DNA of 14,968 nt from Chlamydiota bacterium. GTDB lineage: Bacteria > Chlamydiota > Chlamydiia > Chlamydiales > JAJFMK01. The position numbers were made by a program, and so were the translations under genes. The DNA lies in contig JAJFMK010000173.1 of the NCBI GenBank assembly GCA_021772215.1, positions 1-14,968 of the forward strand. The letters are read 5' to 3'. The stretch's first letter is position 1; every line of letters starts with the position of its first letter. The notes under the pieces were generated by a model. The model was not told the origin of the DNA. It saw nothing but the letters and a program-made list of their open reading frames with translations, and searched no databases. Of the stretch, positions 8,020-14,968 are shown in pieces.

Positions 8020-8914
8020 GTATCGTTTCCTCCTACTTTTTTTTCTTCTTGGTTCGGCACTTTTAATCTCTGTTATGGTGATGGAAGAGAAAAAAGAACC
8101 TCACCTATCGAGATCAATTTCTCCCCTACTTCGAGAGCTTGGAAAGCCTATAAAAACAGTTGATCGAGCTATTAGCAAATTATACCCAGTTGATGAAATA
8201 GATGAAAATATGCTTGGTATCGAGATAAAGATTCATCTGGCAACCTATAACGTCCCAGCTGACGAAAAGGGAGAAGAGATCCAATCCTACTTAAATCGGT
8301 TGGTTAAAAACCTCTCGGCCGATTCTAAACGTCCATTTGAGTACCAGGTCTTTCTAACCGATGGATTTCCAAATGCCTACGCTATGCCAGGAGGAGCAAT
8401 CTGCGTTTCAAAGAGTTTAATCACCATTCTTGAAAATGAATCTGAACTGGCAGCAATCCTAAGTCATGAAATTGGCCATATTGAAAGAGGTCACCTCTTT
8501 GATGCTGCCCGCAATAAAATGCTCAGAAGAAAGGGTGGGCTTATTACAATTGCCACCTATTTCATGGAGATACAACGCTTCCTTACCTCCTTTACTTTCA
8601 GTAAAACCCAAGAGGATGAAGCTGACGATTTTGGCTTTCGAACCCTTGTTAAATACAACTACGATCCTCATGCTATGACCTCAGCCCTAGGACGGTTGAA
8701 CAGTTTCTACATGCCTAAATCTCCAACTAATCCTTTCGAAGAAATCTTTGCGACACATCCCCACCTCAAGCACCGCATGGATAAATTTCTAACAGAAGCC
8801 AAACTATGGAGTCCATCTTCTAAAGAAGGTCAATGTTATCTAGGTAGGAAAAATCTAGCTAACCTAGTCACTGCCTTTGAAGAAAAATATTCTGATGAAT
8901 GGGTGATTTACTAA
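7973..8914 (+). CDS. M48-family zinc metalloprotease, membrane-anchored or exported
   Basis: A 313-residue M48 peptidase. An N-terminal hydrophobic segment (about 18-36, LLLFFLLGSALLISV) acts as signal anchor or uncleaved signal; no lipobox is present. The catalytic site is SHEIGHIERGH (164-174), with zinc ligands His165 and His169 and general base Glu166; the third ligand is Glu216 in EDEADDFG. Upstream NAYAMPGGAICVS (134-146) and downstream THPHLKHRM (261-269) are typical of the BepA/LoiP/Oma1-like branch, which acts in envelope protein quality control. A role in the periplasm is inferred. The GTG at 7973 overlaps the DUF2339-like gene by 47 nt; in-frame TTG codons at 8003 and 8009 are alternatives that keep the hydrophobic segment and reduce the overlap. 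No strong Shine-Dalgarno marks any of them, which fits translation coupled to the upstream gene. No tetratricopeptide tail is present, unlike BepA. Confidence 0.93.
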   Translation: MSSIKSTNTGLKLSNRYRFLLLFFLLGSALLISVMVMEEKKEPHLSRSISPLLRELGKPIKTVDRAISKLYPVDEIDENMLGIEIKIHLATYNVPADEKGEEIQSYLNRLVKNLSADSKRPFEYQVFLTDGFPNAYAMPGGAICVSKSLITILENESELAAILSHEIGHIERGHLFDAARNKMLRRKGGLITIATYFMEIQRFLTSFTFSKTQEDEADDFGFRTLVKYNYDPHAMTSALGRLNSFYMPKSPTNPFEEIFATHPHLKHRMDKFLTEAKLWSPSSKEGQCYLGRKNLANLVTAFEEKYSDEWVIY

Positions 8915-9046
8915 ACCTCTCAGGTGAAAAAGATAGGCCTAATCCAATATGAACAGCTTTCGGATCGACCACCCCTTCATCATCTTCCACCTCTTACCTA
9001 GATCAATAAATAGCTCAACACTTCTTCGCAACAAAGGAGAAAACAT

Positions 9047-10162
9047 ATGAAAAATGTAAACATTCTATTTTTTATATTTCTAACCATTCATAAATCAATA
9101 TTTTCAGGATTTATATATTACCAACCACCAGAAAGCGTTCTTATAAAATTGCCTCAAGGAGAAGAAAAGGAGTGGAAGGAAATAAGCCGTGTTGTAGCAG
9201 GTAACAGTGGGGTCGTTTATCGAATACCACATGATCAAAATGCAGATAACTGGAAAAAGATGCTCACAATGGACTGCAGCTTCTATGAAAGTGGAAGCCC
9301 TGTAGGTCCTGTTTGCAATCAACTAGCAATCGAATCAATGAAGAGCGCAGTTACCAAAAATTATAGTAAATATAAAACGTCGTTCAATGTTATCGAGGAG
9401 AATAATCACTCCTTTATTTATGAAGTGTTTGTGCAGAAAGAAGATGAAGGAAACCCTTTGATTCATGAAATATGTAGAGTATTCGTACGGCAGCTATCAC
9501 TCTGCTCAATAAAATTTACTACAAAAGAATTACCACTCTCCTCTTCAGATAAACAGTGCTGGATTGACTTATTTAGGAATTCTACTTCTGTTGTGCCTCA
9601 TGAAGAGGCGATGAACAGCTCAACTGGACTCTCCATTCCAAAGGGATTTCCTGATAATCTTGACCTAGGTCCGACATTTTATGAATGGCCAGTCATTAGT
9701 ACTTATGGATTTAGCAATAACGCTTATCAGATTACCCGTGTCTCTCCAAAGCAAAAGGCTGACTATGTTGCAGAATGCTTAGAAGTTACGTCCATGCCGT
9801 TCACTAAGAAGACACCAATGGAAAAGGTATATGAAGTGCAAAAAGAAATGCTCCAAGCAAAAACAACCAAAAAAGCCACCTTCGAACTTATTGAGCTAAA
9901 TACAAATGAATTGATTTTCTACTATGCATACCCTAAAGATTTTCTCACCCTCAATGGAATCAGCAGAGTATTTTTTCACGGTAGTGATTATTACGCTGTC
10001 ACCTATATTCGTGGACTTCCAAATAATATGGAGAAGAGGGATATCTTATCTTGGGCAAACGAACTGAAATTAATAAAAAACACTATCACCTCAAACTGCA
10101 AGCAGTCGAAACGTGGTTGTTGTTATACAGATCGTGAAGGATACTGTTTCCTAAAATGGTGA
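9047..10162 (+). CDS. Exported protein of unknown function with a duplicated domain and Cys-rich tail
   Basis: A 371-residue protein I do not recognise. Residues 1-20 (MKNVNILFFIFLTIHKSIFS) look like a signal peptide. Two segments, about 55-176 and 224-340, appear to be copies of one module. Each has a polar first half, then FNVIEENNHSFIYEV (113-127) against FELIELNTNELIFYY (279-293). EICRVFVRQLSLCSIKF (141-157) matches GISRVFFHGSDYYAVTY (304-320), and a closing W...L helix (172-176, 336-340) ends both. The tail holds four cysteines (351, 358, 359, 367) in 23 residues; the first copy has several more, so disulfides in an oxidising compartment are likely. The Shine-Dalgarno AAAGGAG (9033-9039) lies 7 nt before the ATG. 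It follows the M48 gene by 132 nt and precedes the next exported protein by 42 nt. Expression as a real gene is supported by the ribosome site and signal peptide; function unknown. Confidence 0.75.
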   Translation: MKNVNILFFIFLTIHKSIFSGFIYYQPPESVLIKLPQGEEKEWKEISRVVAGNSGVVYRIPHDQNADNWKKMLTMDCSFYESGSPVGPVCNQLAIESMKSAVTKNYSKYKTSFNVIEENNHSFIYEVFVQKEDEGNPLIHEICRVFVRQLSLCSIKFTTKELPLSSSDKQCWIDLFRNSTSVVPHEEAMNSSTGLSIPKGFPDNLDLGPTFYEWPVISTYGFSNNAYQITRVSPKQKADYVAECLEVTSMPFTKKTPMEKVYEVQKEMLQAKTTKKATFELIELNTNELIFYYAYPKDFLTLNGISRVFFHGSDYYAVTYIRGLPNNMEKRDILSWANELKLIKNTITSNCKQSKRGCCYTDREGYCFLKW

Positions 10163-10204
10163 AAATAGCCATGATTTACATTTTGTTTAAAGAAGGAGGC
10201 AATT

Positions 10205-10756
10205 ATGCACTGCTTTAAGTTTGCGGTTATCTGCCTGTTGTGTGGGATCACATTTAACACTTTTGGCAATGAGAAGATTGATCTGAGGGACCCTATTCTC
10301 ATTTCAGAGGAGCTTTTTCACAAAGATGCACCCCATTATTGCGATGGGTTACCGGTCACCTACGTCACTGATGGGATAACTTTGTTTCCAAATTCTAAAA
10401 AGTACCCCCGAAATTGGGGCTTTGCCTTTATGAGTAGAGATAAACTAACTGCCGAAGAGGCCGCAAGCCTTGTAGCCAGAGTACACGAAAGAGTCTACCA
10501 GGAAGTAAATAAGGAGAAGATTCACGCCTATCACCTCAATGAAAGTGGTAGATGTCCAAATGTAAGCTCATCACGATTAAACGTAAGGATTACTTTTTGG
10601 GACGAAAATTATGACCGAATCTACCCTCCCTACATTGGTCAGGCTGATATCTACGAAAACGAGATCTATCTCTATGAAGCGGACCCAGGAACTGAACGGT
10701 TAAAATCTAGTTTTCTCTACGGCCAACCCGTAAAACCCCGATTGGTGAATAACTAA
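10205..10756 (+). CDS. Small exported protein of unknown function, paralogue-like to the convergent lipoprotein
   Basis: A 183-residue protein with an N-terminal signal peptide (MHCFKFAVICLLCGITFNTFG, cleavage probably after about residue 21). The mature part contains a predicted amphipathic helix (about 82-104), then a beta-rich C-terminal stretch: LNVRITFW (125-132), IYPPYIGQADIY (139-150), EIYLYEAD (153-160). The same order and spacing occur in the protein encoded convergently at 10753-11277 (LTVEIVFK, IDPPFPSAVATV, SVLYFYEV), so the two look like distant members of one family. A strong Shine-Dalgarno AAGGAGG (10193-10199) sits 5 nt before the ATG. The stop TAA shares bases with the stop of the convergent gene. 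Two Cys in the mature part (46, 117) could pair. No known domain recognised; function unknown, possibly related to the Rhs neighbour through its paralogue. Confidence 0.75.
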   Translation: MHCFKFAVICLLCGITFNTFGNEKIDLRDPILISEELFHKDAPHYCDGLPVTYVTDGITLFPNSKKYPRNWGFAFMSRDKLTAEEAASLVARVHERVYQEVNKEKIHAYHLNESGRCPNVSSSRLNVRITFWDENYDRIYPPYIGQADIYENEIYLYEADPGTERLKSSFLYGQPVKPRLVNN

Positions 10757-11277
10757 CACATCTCAACTAGCTTTAGGGCTTCTTGGTACGACTCTTCCTC
10801 CTTGTAGTGACCAAACTCTTCATCTGGAACTTCATAAAAATAAAGAACCGAACCAGCAACCGTCGCAACGGCAGAAGGAAAAGGAGGATCTATACTTGAG
10901 CCGTCTAGTGATTTAAAAACTATTTCGACGGTTAAACCATATTCAGTATATGGGTATTCTTTAAAGAAGGGTCTACATTCTCTAATCTTATTAATTTCGC
11001 TCTTTATATACTCGGTTGCCTGTATAGCTATTTTTCGAACCTCTTCACGATTTCTCTGTCCATCCATCATAATTGTGTATGAAATACAATTAATTCGATC
11101 CATCAGACTCCAGCCCGTGCAACCTGCATGTAAAGAAAATTTCTTTTGCAGCTTTGGAACAATTATATCATTTACATGGTGAAAAGCTTTAATATGAGGC
11201 ATCTCTGCCTTTTCTTTTCGATCAACCGAGCAAGAAACACAGCTTAGAAATAAAAATAAAAAAATCCGATTTTTCAT
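10753..11277 (-). CDS. Putative lipoprotein overlapping the Rhs gene; candidate immunity or accessory protein
   Basis: A 174-residue protein of unknown function. The N-terminus MKNRIFLFLFLSCVSC reads as a lipoprotein signal peptide: basic start, hydrophobic core, then Cys13 or Cys16 as the lipidated residue. The lipobox is imperfect (F-L-S-C or C-V-S-C). The mature part has an amphipathic helix (about 76-98) and a beta-rich stretch with LTVEIVFK (115-122), IDPPFPSAVATV (129-140) and SVLYFYEV (143-150), parallel to the protein at 10205-10756. The ATG overlaps the Rhs stop as ATGA (11274-11277). AAGAAGAGG lies just upstream, so translation is probably coupled to the Rhs gene. A small gene directly behind an Rhs gene is where the immunity gene of a polymorphic toxin usually lies; that role is inference from position only. 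A lipoprotein location would require the target to be in the periplasm or the protein to have another role. Its stop overlaps that of the convergent gene. Confidence 0.78.
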   Translation of the reverse strand: MKNRIFLFLFLSCVSCSVDRKEKAEMPHIKAFHHVNDIIVPKLQKKFSLHAGCTGWSLMDRINCISYTIMMDGQRNREEVRKIAIQATEYIKSEINKIRECRPFFKEYPYTEYGLTVEIVFKSLDGSSIDPPFPSAVATVAGSVLYFYEVPDEEFGHYKEEESYQEALKLVEMC

Positions 11278-14200
11278 AGACCTCTTCTTATCAAATCATT
11301 AATTTCTCCTACATGTTTTTCATATTGTCTTTGAATGGGAGCCTTCAAATCTGGGTTTTGAAAATTGTGCTCAAAAATTCCTCTAGGAATCTTAGGTTGA
11401 ATCCTAATGGTTGTTTGCTTACACCTTCTCATACCCTCCACATCTTCCAGTGGAACAGGGTCATTTTCACTTAATATGTGGTTTGCATGCATTGAAAGGT
11501 CATCAGTAATAAACCCTCCGGGACAAACAGGTATGATATATACCCTATCTCGTATTTTGGGTTCGAGCTGTTTCCAGACATTTCTTGTAATAATACAATT
11601 TTCACTGAACGCTATATGTATGATGAAATCATCAGGATGCTCTTTAAAGAAACTCCTAAAATATTCTCTTTGAACAATTACCGGTGCAGTTGTTGCCCAA
11701 TTAAATAATTCATCGGCACATCGATTTACATCAGCAAAGAAGCCCTTTTCGGGATTAAAAATGCAAGAAAACTCTTCACCACCTGTTAGCATTTGGCAAT
11801 ACCTCGTATTATCAGTAGCCCCCGGACGGTCATTTCTCATCCCATTTCCGAAAGTATTCCAGATTCGCGGGTTGGACCGGTTCCCTGCTAAAGTGAAAAC
11901 ATAAGGCTTCGAATAGACAGTGCTGTTTCTGTCGATGAATGCTCCACAGATATGTAACTCACTAACGTCTCTGAAATAGGCAAATCTATCACGTTCGTCT
12001 CTCCTCCCTCTATCAACAGAGGCTGCAATTCTCTCAGGTGGGGAAAAGAGACTACTGACGACATCATAAAGCCCATAGAGGTCCCTATGGGTCAAGGGGC
12101 AGTTAAGAACATAGGTATAGAGATTACAGGCGGGGGTAGTGGCAAGGGGGTCGGGGGTGGTCCAGCGGCCGATGTGGGCGTCGTAGTGACGACGGCCAAA
12201 GTAGAGGAGCTGAGTAACGGGGTCTTGGCGCTTAGAAGCGAAGAGCCAAGGGGAGAGGGGGTCGTTAGTTGAGGATTCGATCTCTCCATAGGCTGAGTAG
12301 CGAAGGGAGGTCTCAAGAGAGCCATCTTGGGCATTAAGGAGGGCAACAATATTGCCGTTAAAGTCATGAAGAGGAGCGAAGACCCTACCTTCAAGTTCTA
12401 TGGCGACTGTGGCGCCAATTTCCGCACCATAACCTAACCCCAATACACGTAACTCGCTCAAAATTCCATTTTGCGCACTCCCAATCTCATCTTGATCTTG
12501 GTAGAGAAAGAGTTCAGCCCCCTCATTTGTGCTCCGTTTGAGGCAGCGGCCGAAGTGGTCGTAAACAAAGGAGATATCGACTCCATTCACATTGGCATGA
12601 GTAAGACGGTTGAGGGCATCATAACTATAGAGACTAACCCCTTCTGGACCCTCAATCTTTCTGAGGTTGCCACTGAAATCCCAAGAATAGGTGGAATCTC
12701 CTTGGGAGAGAAGCTGATTGAGGGGGTCTATTTCATATGAGACCTCATCTTTGGAAGTGCGATTGTATAGAGAGTCATAGGTGTAGATATGACCATTTTC
12801 CGTTAAAATTTGATGGAGGCCATCGTGGGTAAATCTATTTGAGGTCTCTCCTTGGCCATCTTCAAGATGGTAGCTGGCAAGATTGCCAGCTAGATCGTAG
12901 GAAATCTCATCGATGCAAAAATGTGGATGGGTGATTGACTTGAGTCTTCCAGAGGGGTCATGGGTATATTGTTGCTCATCACAAGATCCGATCAATCTCT
13001 CTTCTGTTAATTGGCCAGCATCGTTATACATCAAGTAGCAATGTTCATATTGGAGCGCTCCAGAGCTATCATACCTTTGAACAGACGTTGGAGCGATCGC
13101 ATTATAGAGCGTAACAACACGACTTTGGTCGGGAAGGGTGACAGAGGTCCTTCGGTGAAGGGCGTCATATTCATAAGACAAGGTTAACCCATTAGCCAGT
13201 GTCTCCTCTTCGAGGTCTCCATAGATGTTGTAGGAGCGCACGGTTATGGTTCCTTCGATCAAATCCTCAATCTTTTTGAGTTGATCAAGGGCATCGTAAC
13301 TATAGCGATAGTGAATTGTTTGATCTGAGGAGAAGAATTCCTTTAACCGACCCTTCTTATCATAAGTGTAATGGAGCGTGGAGCCATCATGCTTAGTAAC
13401 TAATTTCTTTTCTCCGAGCTCGTTATAAGAGAGGGTCTTAATACGTAATGAAGGGGTTCCTACTGCATCAACTCTTCTTTCGGGGCGGCCAAGGGGATCA
13501 TAGGCGAAGACCGTGATTTGGGGCGCTGCCTTTCTACCAATTACATCTTCAACTGTTTTGACACACTGACCTGCACTGTCGAAGAGCTTCTGACACCAAG
13601 AAACAACACCTTCCATTGGGCTTTTTTTAATAATTTCAACTTCTCGTTGAAGAGTGTCATAGTTGGTGATTGTGGCCTCACCTTTTGGATTGGTGACCTT
13701 TTTTTGTAGAACCTTCTGTCCGTCATAATTGATGTGTTTATGATTATATTTTGTTGTCGTGACGTGACCCTCAGGGTCTACCATCCTTATCTCTCGCCCC
13801 AAAGGGTCAAAATCCCAGGTTGTCACCTGGCCGCCAATATTTTTTAATGTGCAGCAGTCGTTACAATCGTATTCGTAAACTGTGGGGCAATATTTCCTCT
13901 CATCATCCTCAACCCACTCTTCTACTACGCGATCTTTAACATCACGAATGGTCACAAAGGAGGCAACAAGCTTTCGCGCCTGGAAATGACTCTTTTTGTA
14001 GAGCTGACCCATATTATCATATTCGAATCGAGTCTCCTGATCTCCTCGGGCTATCTTTACAGTGCGACCTGCATAGTCATAATCTGTAAAGGTGTTAATT
14101 CCCAAAGCATCTGTATGACTGACGAGTTTGTCACCTTGATAATCAAAGGTTTCAACAGCGATGACGTTTCCATTCCTTGTAGCCTGTTTCTTTTCCTTTA

Positions 14201-14968
14201 ATCTCTGAAGATTGTCATACTCATAGAGTATTCGTAGGCCATTTTTTGCAATAGATTCTCTTAACGTTCCGTCGAAGTTATAGATATTTTTTTCCTCAGT
14301 GCCATCGGGATAGCAAATGTGAGCGGGTTTGTCATAGAAGTTATAACTGGTCTCTTTCACATTCCCAAGAGCATCTACCTCTTTGGTGACGCGGCTGAAG
14401 ATATCATATTCCTGTTTGAGAACCATCTGCTTCAAATTTTTTCTTTCGTCTGAACAGAGGGGCAGCTTTGTCTCTATAACGCGACCGAAACGGTCGTTTA
14501 AGAAGTGAGTCTCATTCCCAAAGGGATCGACAGTTTTTATGCGATGATTAAGCCTATCGTAGCTATGTTCTGTGACAAGCTCCCCAACCCCATCGATGAT
14601 CTCCTTTTCCACAATCAGTCGATTCATGAAGTCATATTTCAACTCACGAATCTTTCCTGGATGTGGTCCAACCTCGAGTATGAGATTGCTATTGTCATCA
14701 AAATCTCGCTGGATCACCTCTCCCGTAGGTGTGGTTTCATATTTGCAATTGCCATTTCGGTCGTAGTCAAAAGTGAGTGTGTATATCAGCTCATCATCAG
14801 ACCCAAAAAATTCCTCTTTGCTTTTTCCACCAAGAAAATGGTATTGGAAACAACGTTTTGAAATCAGCTTCTCTCTTCCACTTTCGAGATCCAATCCATA
14901 CTCTCTAACCGTTCTTGGAAGTCCATAACATAGAGTGCAGTGGAAGAAGTAACGGTAGGTGATCCGTC
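11274..14968 (-). CDS. Rhs/YD-repeat protein with DUF687-like C-terminal domain, N-terminus beyond right edge
   Basis: A long Rhs-family protein; 1230 residues are visible and the frame stays open to the right edge, so the start is missing. The TTG at 14894 is only an internal codon: coding continues upstream as ITYRYFFHCTLCYGLPRTV. At least fifteen YD repeats follow (examples: YDFMNRLIVEKE, YDPLGRPERRVD, YDALHRRTSVTLPD, YDALNRLTHAN), forming the beta-shell that encloses the C-terminal tip in this family. The conserved core includes LLYFGRRHYDAHIGRWTTPD and NLYTYVLNCPLTHRDLYGL (near 12070-12210); the usual DPxGL after the core reads DLYGL here. The tip, 263 residues from 12065 to 11277, differs in composition and is described separately. 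The secretion route cannot be judged without the N-terminus (no PAAR or Sec signal visible). The gene overlaps the downstream lipoprotein by 4 nt. It may be a contact-dependent toxin or a surface adhesin; Rhs/YD proteins in environmental chlamydiae are recalled but not characterised. Confidence 0.92.
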   Translation of the reverse strand, partial: RITYRYFFHCTLCYGLPRTVREYGLDLESGREKLISKRCFQYHFLGGKSKEEFFGSDDELIYTLTFDYDRNGNCKYETTPTGEVIQRDFDDNSNLILEVGPHPGKIRELKYDFMNRLIVEKEIIDGVGELVTEHSYDRLNHRIKTVDPFGNETHFLNDRFGRVIETKLPLCSDERKNLKQMVLKQEYDIFSRVTKEVDALGNVKETSYNFYDKPAHICYPDGTEEKNIYNFDGTLRESIAKNGLRILYEYDNLQRLKEKKQATRNGNVIAVETFDYQGDKLVSHTDALGINTFTDYDYAGRTVKIARGDQETRFEYDNMGQLYKKSHFQARKLVASFVTIRDVKDRVVEEWVEDDERKYCPTVYEYDCNDCCTLKNIGGQVTTWDFDPLGREIRMVDPEGHVTTTKYNHKHINYDGQKVLQKKVTNPKGEATITNYDTLQREVEIIKKSPMEGVVSWCQKLFDSAGQCVKTVEDVIGRKAAPQITVFAYDPLGRPERRVDAVGTPSLRIKTLSYNELGEKKLVTKHDGSTLHYTYDKKGRLKEFFSSDQTIHYRYSYDALDQLKKIEDLIEGTITVRSYNIYGDLEEETLANGLTLSYEYDALHRRTSVTLPDQSRVVTLYNAIAPTSVQRYDSSGALQYEHCYLMYNDAGQLTEERLIGSCDEQQYTHDPSGRLKSITHPHFCIDEISYDLAGNLASYHLEDGQGETSNRFTHDGLHQILTENGHIYTYDSLYNRTSKDEVSYEIDPLNQLLSQGDSTYSWDFSGNLRKIEGPEGVSLYSYDALNRLTHANVNGVDISFVYDHFGRCLKRSTNEGAELFLYQDQDEIGSAQNGILSELRVLGLGYGAEIGATVAIELEGRVFAPLHDFNGNIVALLNAQDGSLETSLRYSAYGEIESSTNDPLSPWLFASKRQDPVTQLLYFGRRHYDAHIGRWTTPDPLATTPACNLYTYVLNCPLTHRDLYGLYDVVSSLFSPPERIAASVDRGRRDERDRFAYFRDVSELHICGAFIDRNSTVYSKPYVFTLAGNRSNPRIWNTFGNGMRNDRPGATDNTRYCQMLTGGEEFSCIFNPEKGFFADVNRCADELFNWATTAPVIVQREYFRSFFKEHPDDFIIHIAFSENCIITRNVWKQLEPKIRDRVYIIPVCPGGFITDDLSMHANHILSENDPVPLEDVEGMRRCKQTTIRIQPKIPRGIFEHNFQNPDLKAPIQRQYEKHVGEINDLIRRGL
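11277..12065 (-). other. Variable C-terminal tip of the Rhs protein, DUF687/alpha-beta-hydrolase-like
   Basis: A domain within the Rhs gene, covering the 263 residues after the DLYGL core end. Tip residues 68-130 hold IWNTFGNGMRNDRPGATDN and CIFNPEKGFFADVNRC. Then come EYFRSFFKEHPDD (134-146), IIHIAFSENCIITRNVW (148-164), IRDRVYIIPVCPGGFIT (171-187) and a DPVP segment (202-205). It ends with IFEHNFQNPDLKAPIQ (230-245). This order resembles what I remember of chlamydial DUF687 proteins, where a strand-turn-helix HSQGA sits in the position of FSENC and a hydrophobic strand ending in a Pro-Gly-rich turn follows. That would suggest an alpha/beta-hydrolase-like fold with the elbow altered (Ser154 kept, flanking glycine lost). 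Seven cysteines lie in the tip. No nuclease, deaminase or ADP-ribosyltransferase motif is visible. Family call moderate, activity unknown. Confidence 0.55.

Noticed and set aside
8949..9050. 33-codon plus-strand frame whose TGA overlaps the ATG of the 371-residue exported protein
   Set aside because: There is no clear Shine-Dalgarno before its ATG and its peptide has no recognisable features. The downstream gene's own strong ribosome site lies inside it. It could be a leader peptide, but chance explains it equally well.
12087..12394. Overlapping frames on both strands in the G-rich Rhs core segment (Gly/Val-rich and Pro/Leu/Ser-rich peptides)
   Set aside because: They are produced by the strong C-rich codon bias of the Rhs core, which removes stop codons in other frames. 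The biased residue composition is an artefact of that.
14892..14894. TTG at 14894 as the start of the Rhs gene
   Set aside because: The frame continues without a stop to the right edge and still reads as Rhs-like protein (YRYFFHCTLCYGLPRTV), so the gene is truncated by the window instead.
1..14968. Search for tRNA, rRNA, CRISPR arrays, insertion sequences and integrase or attachment sites
   Set aside because: No spaced direct repeats, transposase-like frames or cloverleaf sequences were seen by eye. The window is almost fully coding.

Overview
The window looks like a chromosomal segment from a member of the Chlamydiota, probably an environmental (non-Chlamydiaceae) lineage. Three things point that way. 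A pyrophosphate-type phosphofructokinase is translationally overlapped by an alpha/beta-hydrolase gene, which resembles the CT205-CT206-CT207 arrangement I remember from Chlamydia. The C-terminal domain of the large Rhs/YD-repeat protein resembles the chlamydial DUF687 family. The window also mixes housekeeping enzymes with lineage-specific secreted proteins. The assignment rests on recalled family features, not on a search.

Layout. Positions 1-2743 (minus strand) hold a tight three-gene operon: L-serine dehydratase (sdaA, TTG start), an alpha/beta-hydrolase and a pyrophosphate-dependent phosphofructokinase (5' part only; it runs off the left edge). Each gene overlaps the next by 17-25 nt. 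Positions 2744-3055 are a divergent intergenic region with small hairpins. Positions 3056-10756 (plus strand) hold six collinear genes: an AEC-type auxin efflux carrier-like permease, an isopenicillin-N-synthase-like Fe(II)/2-oxoglutarate oxygenase, a giant DUF2339-like membrane protein, an overlapping M48 zinc metalloprotease, and two exported proteins of unknown function. Positions 10753-14968 (minus strand) hold an Rhs/YD-repeat protein (N-terminus beyond the right edge) and, overlapping its stop codon by 4 nt, a putative lipoprotein.

The left operon connects central metabolism: SdaA makes pyruvate from serine, and the PPi-dependent enzyme runs the reversible fructose-6-phosphate step. The DUF2339-like protein and the M48 protease share 47 nt of coding sequence and are probably co-expressed at the envelope.

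The most interesting part is the right end. The Rhs gene has polymorphic-toxin architecture: a YD-repeat shell, a conserved core ending in a DLYGL sequence, and a distinct 263-residue C-terminal tip. It is directly followed by the small lipoprotein gene, which sits where an immunity gene would be. The small exported protein encoded convergently at 10205-10756 appears to be a distant paralogue of that lipoprotein, and the two genes meet tail to tail with overlapping stop codons. Whether this is a toxin-immunity locus or an exposed Rhs adhesin with an associated lipoprotein family cannot be settled from the sequence alone. I see no tRNA, rRNA, CRISPR array, insertion sequence or phage gene.
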